Source of the DNA: SG8-30 sp963715485
GTDB taxonomy: Bacteria > Pseudomonadota > Gammaproteobacteria > Steroidobacterales > Steroidobacteraceae
DNA length: 64,000 nt
Reading direction: 5' to 3'
Assembly: GCA_963715485.1 (NCBI GenBank)
Contig: OY970244.1
Location: forward strand, 2,480,001 to 2,544,000
Below are positions 38,249 through 47,176 of this stretch, piece after piece (position 1 is the first letter of the stretch; each line of letters opens with the position of its first letter). The notes under the pieces are model-generated. The model was given only the letters and a program-made list of their open reading frames with translations, had not been told where the DNA came from and did no database searches. The position numbers were made by a program, and so were the translations under genes.

Positions 38249-39705
38249 TCCAGGAACCCTCGAACATCGTCCGAATCGCCGCCCGGCACCACCGAATCAC
38301 GCTGCTCGTAGCCAATACCCACCTTCAGGTCCCCGCCGAAAAAGCTCCGGCGATGATACACGTCTGCAGACTGGATCTTCGACGCGATAGGCGTCACCGA
38401 GTGCACCGGGTTGGCGCTGGCCCGGTTGACCTTGGCATTCTGTGCCGCCACTTCCCAGGTGCTGCCGTCGGGGTTCACCAGCATGGCACCTACTGCGATC
38501 TGTTCGCTGTCGCCGTCCAGCGCATGGCCGATGGAGCGGTTCCGGTACTGGTAGCCATCCGTGTAGATCAGGTTTCGGTAGGCGCAACCGAACTCGGGCG
38601 GGCTTTCGTAGAAAGTACAGGCGGTATCCGCATACTCGACGTGTATGCGCCAGGAACGCTCACCCCATCCGCCCCAGGTCTCGGCGCCCATCAGTCCCAG
38701 GTACTTGCTCGGAAAGCCACCCGCCTCGTCCTCGCCGATGGCCTGACCGTAGAGTGCCAGCGGCACCCACGGCACCGACCAGCGGAAGTCGAAGCCAGCC
38801 AACTGATTGCCCGGCTGCTGGTCGAGCGGCTGGTCATTGTCGTTACCGGTGAACAGGTCCCAGAACGTGCTCCAGCCACAGGGACGACCGTCTCCACACC
38901 ATTGCGCGCTGCGGGACAGCCCGATCTCCAGTCGGTCATGCGGCTTCCAGGTAATGCGCATACCGAAGAAGCGTGTGTTCGGGTAATCGGTGCGCTCTTT
39001 CTCGAGCTGCCCCATCGTCAGATTCACGCGCCACTGCCCGAGCCACGACAGCCATTTCGTATCGAACGGATCAGAGTAGTTGCGCTCGAGCGTGATGGCC
39101 GGAATCGGCCGCTGGTTGGTACCGTAGATCAGGCTACCCTCCCAGCCCGGACCCCACCAGCGATCCACCAGGCCAGCGGATAGCATCCAGTTGCCAAGCA
39201 CCGCGCCGACGTAGCTGCCATCCGCACGGACTTCCTTGTCGTCGGCCGGGTTGGCAACGACCGATGCCTGCAGTCGCATGGCGAAGATGTCGCCGGTGTA
39301 CTGCACCGCCCCTTCCAGTTCGCCCTCCTCGCGCGGCACGCTGGCGAAGCGCCGCAATGCCATGGGGTTCGCCGAACCCGCGACGCGTGCCTCGGCCCGC
39401 CATTCCCCCGTGCGGGCTGCCTCAGTCGCCTCGGCACGCACACGGGCCAGTGCCGCCGCAAGGTGGACGGGCAAGGCGGCTCCGGTCTCCGAATGGGCCG
39501 ACACGTCGCGAGAGACCTCGGCCCAGGAGACTGGCCAGCTGGTCAGCGGTGCCTTGATGAGCCCGGCGTCGGACAGCAGCTGCAGGTCGTGACGCAATCG
39601 GGCGTCGCCGGGGGCGGCCCACGGGTCGGCCGAAGCAGGCTGAAAGCTCATCAGGGAACCCGACAAGAGCAGCAAAGCGACCGTCCTGCGCTTGTCACGG
39701 ATCAC
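38227..39705 (-). CDS. wzi: Capsule assembly Wzi-family protein (copy 1)
   Basis: A 492-residue outer-membrane beta-barrel protein of the Wzi family, which holds capsule on the cell surface. It has a signal peptide (~8-26), then DARLRHDLQLLSDAGLI and VSWAEVSRDV in the N-terminal region. The barrel region has the conserved RWWGPGWEGSLI, TNQRPIPAITLERN, DPFDTKWLSWLG and SRSAQWCGDGRPC. It ends in WVRQFQ, with an aromatic-rich barrel end. It shares these blocks with the gene at 39824-41314, so the two are tandem paralogues. It overlaps the start of the SLBB gene. Confidence 0.92.
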   Translation of the reverse strand: MIRDKRRTVALLLLSGSLMSFQPASADPWAAPGDARLRHDLQLLSDAGLIKAPLTSWPVSWAEVSRDVSAHSETGAALPVHLAAALARVRAEATEAARTGEWRAEARVAGSANPMALRRFASVPREEGELEGAVQYTGDIFAMRLQASVVANPADDKEVRADGSYVGAVLGNWMLSAGLVDRWWGPGWEGSLIYGTNQRPIPAITLERNYSDPFDTKWLSWLGQWRVNLTMGQLEKERTDYPNTRFFGMRITWKPHDRLEIGLSRSAQWCGDGRPCGWSTFWDLFTGNDNDQPLDQQPGNQLAGFDFRWSVPWVPLALYGQAIGEDEAGGFPSKYLGLMGAETWGGWGERSWRIHVEYADTACTFYESPPEFGCAYRNLIYTDGYQYRNRSIGHALDGDSEQIAVGAMLVNPDGSTWEVAAQNAKVNRASANPVHSVTPIASKIQSADVYHRRSFFGGDLKVGIGYEQRDSVVPGGDSDDVRGFLEWVRQFQ

Positions 39706-39823
39706 GTTTTGGCCTCACCCCTTGGCGCATCACCCTTCGGCTTGTTGGGCCTGTAGGTGGCTGCGCGAAGCCGAGATTGTAGTTTGACAGATTATGGCTA
39801 AGCAATCCTTTTCGATCAGGAAC

Positions 39824-41314
39824 TTAGCGTGAATTCCTGGACGAACCGAAAGACTTTTCGAAGCCAATGAACCCGGCTATATCGATGACCCGGCCGGCAG
39901 GTGCCTGCGGTTCCTGGTAAGCCCCGGACAGGCGCAGGCGAAGCGTTCCCCAGCGCAGGGTCCGCGCGGCCCCGGCGACGAGCTCGTAATGCTTGAGCGG
40001 CGTCGGCGAAATGGTGTGCCGGTCGTCGGGCTCACCGCCGCGGTTGATTTCGGCATAGCGCGAGACAGCCTCCACCGACCAGCCGCCCGGCGTGGTCCAG
40101 GCGGCGCCCAGCGTCCACAGCAGGCCGTCGCTGTCCATGGCATGACCGATCACCCGGCCACGGTAGCGATAACCTTCCTGGTAAAACAACGTCTGGTTGT
40201 AGGCGCAGTTGTACACCTTGTCAGGATTCGACGAGGCACAGCTGGTGTCGGCGTATTCGAGGTACACGCGGACCGGGACATCTCCAACCGTGACAATGCC
40301 GTCGGCGCCATAAAGCTTGAGTAGCTTCACGGGGAAGAAGTTGGCCTCGTCCTCGCCGGTGAGCTGTGTGTAGAGGGCGTAAGGCGCATCCCCGATGGGC
40401 GAGGACCAGCGAGCCTCGACACTGCCCATCTGGTTGCCCGGCTCGTCCTCGGGCGCGACGTCGCGGCCCGCATTGTCGTAGCCGAACAGCAGGTCCCAGA
40501 GCGACGACCAGCTGCAGGGCAGGCCATCTCCGCAGAACTGCGCGGTACGCGAAAACGCCAGCTCCAGGCCATTCAGCGGACGCGCTGCCACGCGAATGCC
40601 GAGGAACAGCGCATTGTCGACGTCCACGCGCTCCTTCTCGAGCGCGCCCAGGAAAACCGTCGCGCGCCAGGGCCCGATCCAGCTGAGCCACTTCGTGTCG
40701 AAGGGCGTGGAGTGGACCCGGTCGACCGCGATGCCGGGAATGGGGCGCGCATTGTTCGACCAGATCAGGCTGCCGTCCCAGCCCGGACCCCACCAGCGAT
40801 CGAGCCACCCGGCCGACCACACCCAGTTACCGGTCTGGCCGGCGAGGTAACTGCCATCCGGCCGCACGGACTGATCATCCTGGGCATCGCCGTGTAGCGA
40901 CAGGTCGAGCCGGGCGGACCAGCGCTCGCCGCCTGTCTCCCCACTGATGCCAACGACGCCGTCTGAGCGGGGTTCGGTGGTAAAGCCTCGCAGGACGCCG
41001 ACATCGCCCGCCGAGGCGTACAGCCGGGACCTGGATTCCATCCCGCAATACGAACGCAACCGCGCCAGGGCCTCGATGACGGCGCCCCACTGTTCGCCGG
41101 CAGCAGGCGCCTGGGCTGGCAGGGCGTCGCAGACATCCGAACGCGGAATCGGCCAGCCGGCAATCGGCAGGTCCAGCGTTCCCGCATCGACCAGCGTCGT
41201 CAGGTCGCTGCGCAGCTGGATGTCGCCGGCATCGAGCCAGCCGGATGCCAGCGCATTCGAAGCTGCCAGGACGCACGCAGCGGCAACCAGCAAGCGGGCA
41301 GCCACAGAAGCCAT
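39824..41314 (-). CDS. wzi: Capsule assembly Wzi-family protein (copy 2)
   Basis: A 496-residue paralogue of the neighbouring Wzi. It has a signal peptide (~6-24, ALASG) and matching blocks DIQLRSDLTTLVDAG, RWWGPGWDGSLI, NNARPIPGIAVDR, TPFDTKWLSWIG, SRTAQFCGDGLPC and YQEGYRYRGRVIGHAMDSD. It is the first gene of the minus-strand polysaccharide run, separated from copy 1 by 118 bases. The ~260-base gap upstream (41315-41557) should hold the promoter, but I see no clear consensus there. Confidence 0.92.
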   Translation of the reverse strand: MASVAARLLVAAACVLAASNALASGWLDAGDIQLRSDLTTLVDAGTLDLPIAGWPIPRSDVCDALPAQAPAAGEQWGAVIEALARLRSYCGMESRSRLYASAGDVGVLRGFTTEPRSDGVVGISGETGGERWSARLDLSLHGDAQDDQSVRPDGSYLAGQTGNWVWSAGWLDRWWGPGWDGSLIWSNNARPIPGIAVDRVHSTPFDTKWLSWIGPWRATVFLGALEKERVDVDNALFLGIRVAARPLNGLELAFSRTAQFCGDGLPCSWSSLWDLLFGYDNAGRDVAPEDEPGNQMGSVEARWSSPIGDAPYALYTQLTGEDEANFFPVKLLKLYGADGIVTVGDVPVRVYLEYADTSCASSNPDKVYNCAYNQTLFYQEGYRYRGRVIGHAMDSDGLLWTLGAAWTTPGGWSVEAVSRYAEINRGGEPDDRHTISPTPLKHYELVAGAARTLRWGTLRLRLSGAYQEPQAPAGRVIDIAGFIGFEKSFGSSRNSR

Positions 41315-41557
41315 GTGCCCTACTCCGTGTGGTTGGGGGCGACGTCAAGTCTAACGAGTCAGCGGGATCGATGTCGTTTGGAGAGATAGCGACCCGGAAT
41401 CTCCGTCCTGGGATATCCATCGAGAATTGACTCATCCGCACCGCTTTCCTCAGATCAAGCCACTCGCCAATTGGCCAATACTTCAGCCAGCAAGAACGAC
41501 GTCGGATACAAACCGGATGTAGCGGGTTGGAATACCTGTGTTCGAGCGTCATTGAAT

Positions 41558-41576
41558 TAGTCCCAATTTGGGACTA
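41558..41576. promoter_or_regulatory. Perfect 19-bp palindrome, probable HigA operator
   Basis: TAGTCCCAA-T-TTGGGACTA has perfect 9-base arms, ending two bases before the ATG of the higB relic. HigA antitoxins with HTH domains repress their own operons by binding such palindromes at the start of higB. The site is intact although the toxin gene is not. Confidence 0.75.
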
Positions 41577-41578
41577 GG

Positions 41579-41635
41579 ATGAAACACGTGCGGGTGATTG
41601 CCTTGTCCACCCGGATCGATGCGCAGACCATTTGA
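41579..41635 (+). pseudogene. higB: Relic of HigB toxin: first ~11 and last ~7 codons joined
   Basis: An 18-codon ORF reads MKHVRVIALSTRIDAQTI. The beginning resembles HigB N-termini (M.VIALSTL...), and the end resembles HigB C-termini (YD.IDA.TI). The ~80 residues between, which carry the RNase fold, are missing. This looks like an in-frame internal deletion. It lies between the intact palindrome and the antitoxin gene, where a full higB (~290 bases) is normally found. The match is by eye on short segments, so it is suggestive. Confidence 0.6.
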
Positions 41636-41646
41636 AGAAGCAGGCC

Positions 41647-42021
41647 ATGAACATCAAGCCCATCAAGTCTCAAAAGGACTATCGCGCCGCCCTCCGCCAT
41701 GTCGAGTCGCTCATGGGCGCCGCGGCAGGCTCCGCTGAAGGGGACAAACTCGACGTGCTGGTAACGCTGATAGAAGCCTGGGAGCGTAAGCACTTCCCGC
41801 TGGACCTGCCCGACCCGATCGATGCTGTGAAATTCCAGATGGAGCAGGCGGGGCTGTCGCCCCGCGATCTGGTGCCCATGATCGGGCAACTGAATCGCGT
41901 CTATGAGGTGCTCAACCGCAAGCGGCCGCTTACGCTCAGGATGATCTGGAATCTGCACGAACAGTTGCGCATCCCGCTCGAGAGCCTGATCAAGCCGCCA
42001 GAGTCGTCCAGAGCCGCCTGA
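41647..42021 (+). CDS. higA: HigA-type antitoxin (COG5499), toxin missing
   Basis: A 124-residue protein typical of the long HigA antitoxins: MNIKPIKSQKDYRAALRHVE, then a HTH domain VKFQMEQAGLSPRDLVPMIG...VYEVLNRKRPLTLRM, and ESLIKP near the end. It would neutralise HigB and repress from the upstream palindrome. I prefer the ATG at 41647; a TTG at 41632 overlaps the relic stop. As the toxin is reduced to a relic, this is an orphan antitoxin that may still act as a regulator. Confidence 0.88.
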   Translation: MNIKPIKSQKDYRAALRHVESLMGAAAGSAEGDKLDVLVTLIEAWERKHFPLDLPDPIDAVKFQMEQAGLSPRDLVPMIGQLNRVYEVLNRKRPLTLRMIWNLHEQLRIPLESLIKPPESSRAA

Positions 42022-42027
42022 ACTCAT

Positions 42028-43678
42028 TCAGCGGTTGCAGTGGACCCACGCGAGCAGTGAACGCAGCTCCGCCGGCGCAGCCTCGGCGGCCTGCGGATCT
42101 CGCACCGCCGGCAATACGCTGCCACACAACTTCTTGCCAAGCTCCACACCCCACTGGTCGAAGGGGTTGATACCCCAGAGCGCGGCCTGCACGAACACCT
42201 TGTGCTCGTACAGCGCGACCAGCATGCCGAGCGTGTGCGGGTCGAGCTGCCGGAATGCCAGCAGCGTCAGCGGCCGACTACCAGGATGCAGCTTGTGCGG
42301 CAGCAATTCGTCGATGCGGCCCGCGTCCAGGCCCTTGGCCCCGAGTTCAGCGCGTATGTCGGCTTCGTCGTAGCCCGCCATCAGCGCCTGTGCCTGGGCC
42401 AGGCAATTGGCAGTAGCAAGGTCGCGCGCCTCCTCGAAGCCTGACTCTGGCCGAACCGGCAGCAGGAAATCCAGGCTGATGCCGCCCGAACCCTGGTGCA
42501 GCAGCTGGAAGAACGAGTGCTGCGCGTTCGACCCCGGTTCCCCGAATATAGCGGGGCCCGTCGCCCGATCCACGGGCTTTCCGTTGCGCGTGACACCCTT
42601 GCCGAGGCTTTCCATTTCGAGCTGCTGCAGGTAGGCCGGAAAACGTGCCAGGCGCTGGGTGTAAGGCAGCACCGCGTGGCTTGCATTGCCCAGTGCGTTG
42701 CGGTTCCACACGGCGAGGAGCCCCAGCAGCGCCGGCAGGTTGTCTTGCCAGGGCGCGGAGCGAAAATGCCCGTCCATCGCATGCCCGCCGGCGAGGAATG
42801 ACTCGAAATGCCTCGTTCCGATCGCGAGTTCGAGCGTAAGGCCGACGGCCGACCACATCGAGTAGCGCCCGCCGACCCAGTCCCACATGGCAAAGCGCGC
42901 GTTCGTCACCGACACCGAATGAGTCCATCGCGTCGGCATTGGTGGACACTGCCGCGAAGTGCTTCGGGACTGAATCTACCCCCAGCTTGCCAGCCAGCCA
43001 CACGCGCGCCAGCTGCGCATTCGCAAGCGTTTCCTGGGTGGTGAAGGTCTTGGAACAGATGATGACCAGCGTCCGCGCGGCATCGAGTGTTCGCGACAGG
43101 TCGGCAAATTGCACGCCATCGACATTCGAGACGAAGTGGCAGCGCAGTTGGCCCGTATGGAACGGCTTGAGCGCCTCCACCGCCATGGCCGGTCCGAGGT
43201 CGCTGCCGCCGATGCCGATGTTGACCACGTCGGTGAACCGCTCGCCCGTTGCGCCCGGGCGGGTGCCGTCGTGGACTTCTCGCACGAACTGCGCGCACTT
43301 GGCGCGCTCGGCCAGCACTTCGGCGTGCATGCCCTTAAGCGCCGCCGGCACCGCCGCGCCTGCGGGTGTGCGCAGCAGCGTGTGCAGCGCCGCCCGGCCT
43401 TCCGTGTTGTTGACGACGGCGCCGTTCATGAGCGCATCGACCTGACTGCGCAGGTTTACGGCCTCGGCCAGGGCCACCAACGCATCCAGCGCGCTGGCGT
43501 CGAGTCGCTGGCGCGTGAAGTCCAGCAGCAGGCCGTCGAACTCGCGGGAGAAATTCTCGAAGCGCGCCGGGTCGGCAGCGAACAGCTCGCGGACGGGTAG
43601 CTGCGCCAGCCGCGTAGCATGGTCCTGCAGCACGGCCCATGCAGAGTCGAATTGGGCGGACAGATGGTTTGAGTTCAT
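42028..43678 (-). CDS. pgi: Glucose-6-phosphate isomerase (one frameshift)
   Basis: Interconverts Glc-6-P and Fru-6-P in glycolysis and supplies hexose phosphates for the sugar-nucleotide genes nearby. Features are NIGIGGSDLGPAMAVEAL, SKTFTTQETLANA, MWDWVGGRYSMWSAVGLTLEL, NGKPVDRATGPAIFGEPGSNAQHSFFQLLHQG and NPFDQWGVELGK. An extra base at ~42910 splits it; removing it gives MDSFGVVTNARFAMWDWVGG. Restored length ~549 residues, normal. Catalytic residues (Glu in the GEPG region, His in AQHSF, Lys in GVELGK) are present. Confidence 0.95.
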
Positions 43679-43712
43679 GGCTGCCCTCAGGGTACTCGTC
43701 GGCGACGGACGG

Positions 43713-44135
43713 TCACAGCCCTATGGTCTTCAGACCTTCCCGGGATGCCGCCTCGGTCAGTTTTGCATCACGACAGACGAACTCCAGGGATCCCGGCGCA
43801 TCGCCCGCGACGGCCAGGGCAGCCGCCAGCTGCAGACTGTCCGCCGCTCGCAGCGAGTGCACCCTCAGCAGCCGCTGTGCCGAACGACGCAACAGATCAG
43901 ACGGGGGTACCTCGCGCCAGGTGCTGCACAGCAGCTCCAGCAATTCATAGCCGCGTGTTGCCGCGCCTTGCGTCAGGTTGCCCTCGCGCTCGCGTCGAGC
44001 CAGTGCCGAGGTTGCCTCGACGACGGTGCCCCACCACACCACCATCGCCGTGGTCTCGTACACGCGATCGATCGGGGAACTCGGTTCCTCCGCGACCAGC
44101 AGCTGGACCACGGCCGACGCGTCCCAGAATCTCAT
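43713..44135 (-). CDS. vapC: PIN-domain toxin (VapC-like ribonuclease)
   Basis: A 140-residue PIN protein with the acidic active-site set: Asp5 (RFWDASAV), Glu40 (VVEATSAL), Asp99 (RAADSLQLAAA) and Asp123 (VCRDAKLTEAA). Such toxins cleave RNA, often tRNA, and are blocked by a cognate antitoxin. The start ATG overlaps the stop of the antitoxin gene (ATGA), a usual toxin-antitoxin arrangement. Confidence 0.9.
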   Translation of the reverse strand: MRFWDASAVVQLLVAEEPSSPIDRVYETTAMVVWWGTVVEATSALARREREGNLTQGAATRGYELLELLCSTWREVPPSDLLRRSAQRLLRVHSLRAADSLQLAAALAVAGDAPGSLEFVCRDAKLTEAASREGLKTIGL

Positions 44136-44426
44136 CGGCCCTCACGCCGCTCGTCGAGCAGGGCTTCCAGAACGCGGGCCCCGGGCGCCACCACCCTCAA
44201 ACGGCGAAGCTCGTTGATTGTCAGCGGTGCTCCCTTCGGGGGCAGCAGGATGCCCAGCGGCCTCAAGCTGCGCAATTCGACTCGTCTCATCCGCCGGCCG
44301 ATGGATTGGCTCGATGCGCGCGACGGGCGTGTTACGGTCCATGACCAGTACAGTTTCGCCCGCCCGGACCTTCTTGAGGTAGGCGCTTAGCTGGTCCTTC
44401 AGCTGGGAAATGCTGACGCGTTCCAT
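44132..44426 (-). CDS. Phd/YefM-family antitoxin (one frameshift)
   Basis: The N-terminal fold opens MERVSISQLKDQLSAYLKKVRAGETVLVMDRNTPVARI, the classic Phd/YefM DNA-binding dimer. An extra base at ~44252 diverts the ORF; removing it gives the toxin-binding tail EAAGILLPPKGAPLTINELRRL...LLDERREGR, ending in a TGA that overlaps the vapC start. Restored length is 97 residues. It probably represses its own promoter through the TAGCCAT repeats upstream. Confidence 0.85.
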
Positions 44427-44436
44427 CTGGCTATGT

Positions 44437-44466
44437 TAGCCATATCGATCTGGCCAGTCTAGCCAT
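44437..44466. promoter_or_regulatory. Direct repeats TAGCCAT upstream of the Phd antitoxin
   Basis: TAGCCAT occurs at 44437-44443 and 44460-44466, about two helical turns apart, within 40 bases upstream of the antitoxin ATG. This spacing suits a pair of antitoxin dimers. A regulatory role is inferred. Confidence 0.5.
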
Positions 44467-44516
44467 GTTGCTGAGCGGAACTGTGTCTAAGCCCGGATCC
44501 CCTCGTCGCAGTCACG

Positions 44517-45560
44517 TCAGCCCAGGTTGGTGACCTTCGGATCTGCCGGACCGCCCTCGCCGTAGTAATCCAGGTACCACTCTACGAATCGCTTCACTCC
44601 CACTTCGACCGGCGTGTCCGGCCGGTAGCCGACATCGCGAACGAGGTCCTCGGCATCGGCCCAGGTGTCGGGTACGTCACCGGTCTGCAGCGGCAGCAGG
44701 TTCATCTGCGCCTTGCGTCCCAGGCACTGCTCGAGCAACTCGATGTAGCGCCTGAGTTCGACCGCGCGGTTGTTGCCGATGTTATAGAGGCGATACGGCG
44801 CCAGGCTCGTCGCCGGGTCGGGCGCGTCGCTGTCCCAGGCCTCGTTCGGCTGGGCCACGTGGTCGAGCGACGCGACGACACCGCCGACGATGTCGTCCAC
44901 GTAGGTGAAGTCGCGCTTGTGGTTGCCGTAGTTGAAGACGTCGATCGGCTTGCCGGCGAGGATGTTGCGGGTGAACAGGAACAGCGCCATGTCCGGCCGC
45001 CCCCAGGGGCCGTAGACAGTGAAGAAGCGGAGACCCGTCACCGGCAGGCGGTAGAGATAGGCGTAGGTGTGCGCCATCATCTCGTTCGCCTTCTTGGTCG
45101 CGGCGTAGAACGACAATGGATGCTCGGCATGCTGGTGCACCGAAAAGGGCATCCTGGTGTTGGCGCCATAGACCGAGCTGGTCGAGGCGTACACGAGATG
45201 CTCGACCTTGTTATGCCGACAACCTTCCAGGACATGCAGCGTGCCGATCAGGTTGCTGTCGGCGTAGGCGTGCGGGTTCTGGATGGAATAGCGTACGCCC
45301 GCCTGCGCAGCCAGGTGGACCACGCGCTGCAGCCCGGATTTCGCAAACAGCACTTCCATGCCCGCGCGGTCGGCCAGGTCCAGCCTCGCGAAGGTGAAGC
45401 TGTCGTAGTTTCGCAGAATCTCGAGCCGCGCTTCCTTCAGCGTGGGGTCGTAATAGTCGTTCAGGTTGTCGAGCCCGATGACTTCGTCACCGCGCTCCAG
45501 CAGCCGCCGGGCCGTGTGGAAGCCGATGAACCCTGCCGCGCCGGTTACCAGGACCTTCAC
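44517..45560 (-). CDS. UDP-glucuronate 4-epimerase
   Basis: Converts UDP-GlcA to UDP-GalA. The 347-residue SDR has VTGAAGFIGFHTARRLL, LDNLNDYYDPTLKEARL (a marker of this group), LAAQAGVRYSIQNP, YASTSSVYGAN, the catalytic YAATKKANE and RFFTVYGPWGRPDMA. The ORF is open to 45641, but the GTG at 45560 has GGGAGG five bases upstream and gives the exact family start (VKVLVTG). It lies apart from the main locus but shares its substrate with uxs. Confidence 0.93.
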   Translation of the reverse strand: MKVLVTGAAGFIGFHTARRLLERGDEVIGLDNLNDYYDPTLKEARLEILRNYDSFTFARLDLADRAGMEVLFAKSGLQRVVHLAAQAGVRYSIQNPHAYADSNLIGTLHVLEGCRHNKVEHLVYASTSSVYGANTRMPFSVHQHAEHPLSFYAATKKANEMMAHTYAYLYRLPVTGLRFFTVYGPWGRPDMALFLFTRNILAGKPIDVFNYGNHKRDFTYVDDIVGGVVASLDHVAQPNEAWDSDAPDPATSLAPYRLYNIGNNRAVELRRYIELLEQCLGRKAQMNLLPLQTGDVPDTWADAEDLVRDVGYRPDTPVEVGVKRFVEWYLDYYGEGGPADPKVTNLG

Positions 45561-45657
45561 TATAGCCTCCCATCCAGCGCCCTTCGGGAACACGTACTTG
45601 ATGTCGTACATTGGATGCACTTCCCCAATGTTACAGATCAATCATTCAATGTAGCCG

Positions 45658-47164
45658 CTAGAGAAAGTACAGCACCCCGACCACCGCGGCCGAAGTCATG
45701 GTGATGAGGTACGGAATGGCCATCCATACCATCCTGAAATAGGACAACCGGATCAGCGGTGCCAGCGCCGACGTCAGCAGGAACAGGAAGGCCGCCTGGC
45801 CGTTTGGTGTGGCGATGCTGGGAATGTTCGTGCCGGTATTGATCGCCACCGCCAGCATGTCGAAGGCGTCGCGGTTGATCTCGCCCCGCTCGAATGCGCC
45901 CTTGATCTCGCTGATCCAGATCGACGCCACGAACACGTTGTCGCTGATGGCCGAAAGCAGGCCCGAAGCCGCAAACAGCGCGATCGCCTCGGCGCGACCT
46001 TCAAGGGTCAGCACCCATTCCAGGATCGGGTCGAACAGGTGCTGGTGGTGGATCTCGCCCACGATGACGAAGAACACGACCAGCAGGGCCGTGAACGGCA
46101 GCGCTGCTTCAAAGGCCTTGCCAATGCGGCCTTCCTCGACGACCCCGGTAAACGACGTGGCCAGCACGATGACCATCAGGCCGATGATGCCGACTTCGGC
46201 CCAGTGGAAGGCCAGCGCGACGACCAGCAGCAGGGCAACAACCGCCTGGACGATCATCACCTGGCGGTGAGCGTGCGTCATCTTGGCGTCCTCCTGCCGC
46301 TCATATTCCGCCAGGATCGCCCGTACATTGTCGGGCATCTCGACCCCGTAGCTGAACCAGCGAAGCTTCTCGACCAGGACGCAGGTCAGCAGGCCAGCCG
46401 TCACCGTTGGAATCGTGACCGGCGACATCTCGACTGCGAACTGGACGAACTGCCATCCGGCTTCCTGGCCGATGAGCAGGTTCTGCGGCTCGCCCACCAA
46501 GCGTGCAGACGCCACCGATGGTGGTGCCGATGGCGCCATGCATCATCAGGTTCCTGAGGAAGGCGCGAAAATCGTCGAGCTCGTTGCGCCAGGAATCCTG
46601 GACTTCGTCGTCCGTGCTCTCGTCGTGGGATTCATGATGCGCCTGCTTGCCGGATGCCACCCGGTGATACACCCCGTAGAAGCCGCCGGTGACCGTGATC
46701 ATCACCGCAAGCACCGTCAGCGCATCCAGGAAGGCCGACAACACTGCACCGGCCAGGAGCAGCACGAAGGCCAGCAACGTCTTGGATTTCACCTGGACCA
46801 GCAACTTGGTGAAGATATAGACCAGCACCTCGCGCAGGAAATAGATGCCGGCCACCATGAACATCAGCAGCAGGATGACAGGCAGACCCGCCTGGACCTC
46901 ATGGTAGATCTCGTGCGGTGTGACCAGGCCGAGTACTGCTGCCTCGATGGCCAGCAAGCCACCCGGCTGCAGGGGGTAGCACTTCAACGCCATCATCAGC
47001 GTGAAGATGAACTCGAACAACAGCACCCAGCCGGTGATCACGGGGCCGGCAGTAATCAACAGGACAGGGTTGGCCACCAGGAAGCCGATGATGGTCAGCT
47101 TGTACCAGTCGGGCGAGTGCCCGAGGAAGTTATGCAGGAACGCGGCGGGAAGCGTCTTCGGCAC
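45658..47164 (-). CDS. nhaB: Na+/H+ antiporter NhaB (one frameshift)
   Basis: An inner-membrane antiporter that expels Na+ at the expense of the proton gradient. The restored protein is ~501 residues, with about 12 membrane segments. It opens FLHNFLGHSPDWYK, a strong NhaB marker, and has MHGAIGTTIGGVCTLVGEPQNLLI across the frameshift, SDNVFVASIW, NTGTNIPSIATPNGQAAFLFLLTS and a final hydrophobic segment. An extra base at ~46498 causes the split. Asp and Asn residues in SDNVF and NTGTN are conserved. Confidence 0.93.
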
Positions 47165-47176
47165 GACTGTCTCCGT

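Noticed and set aside
41330..41557. Short minus-strand frame ending LLAEVLANWRVA upstream of the second Wzi gene
   Set aside because: Too short, no start signal and no family match; probably chance.
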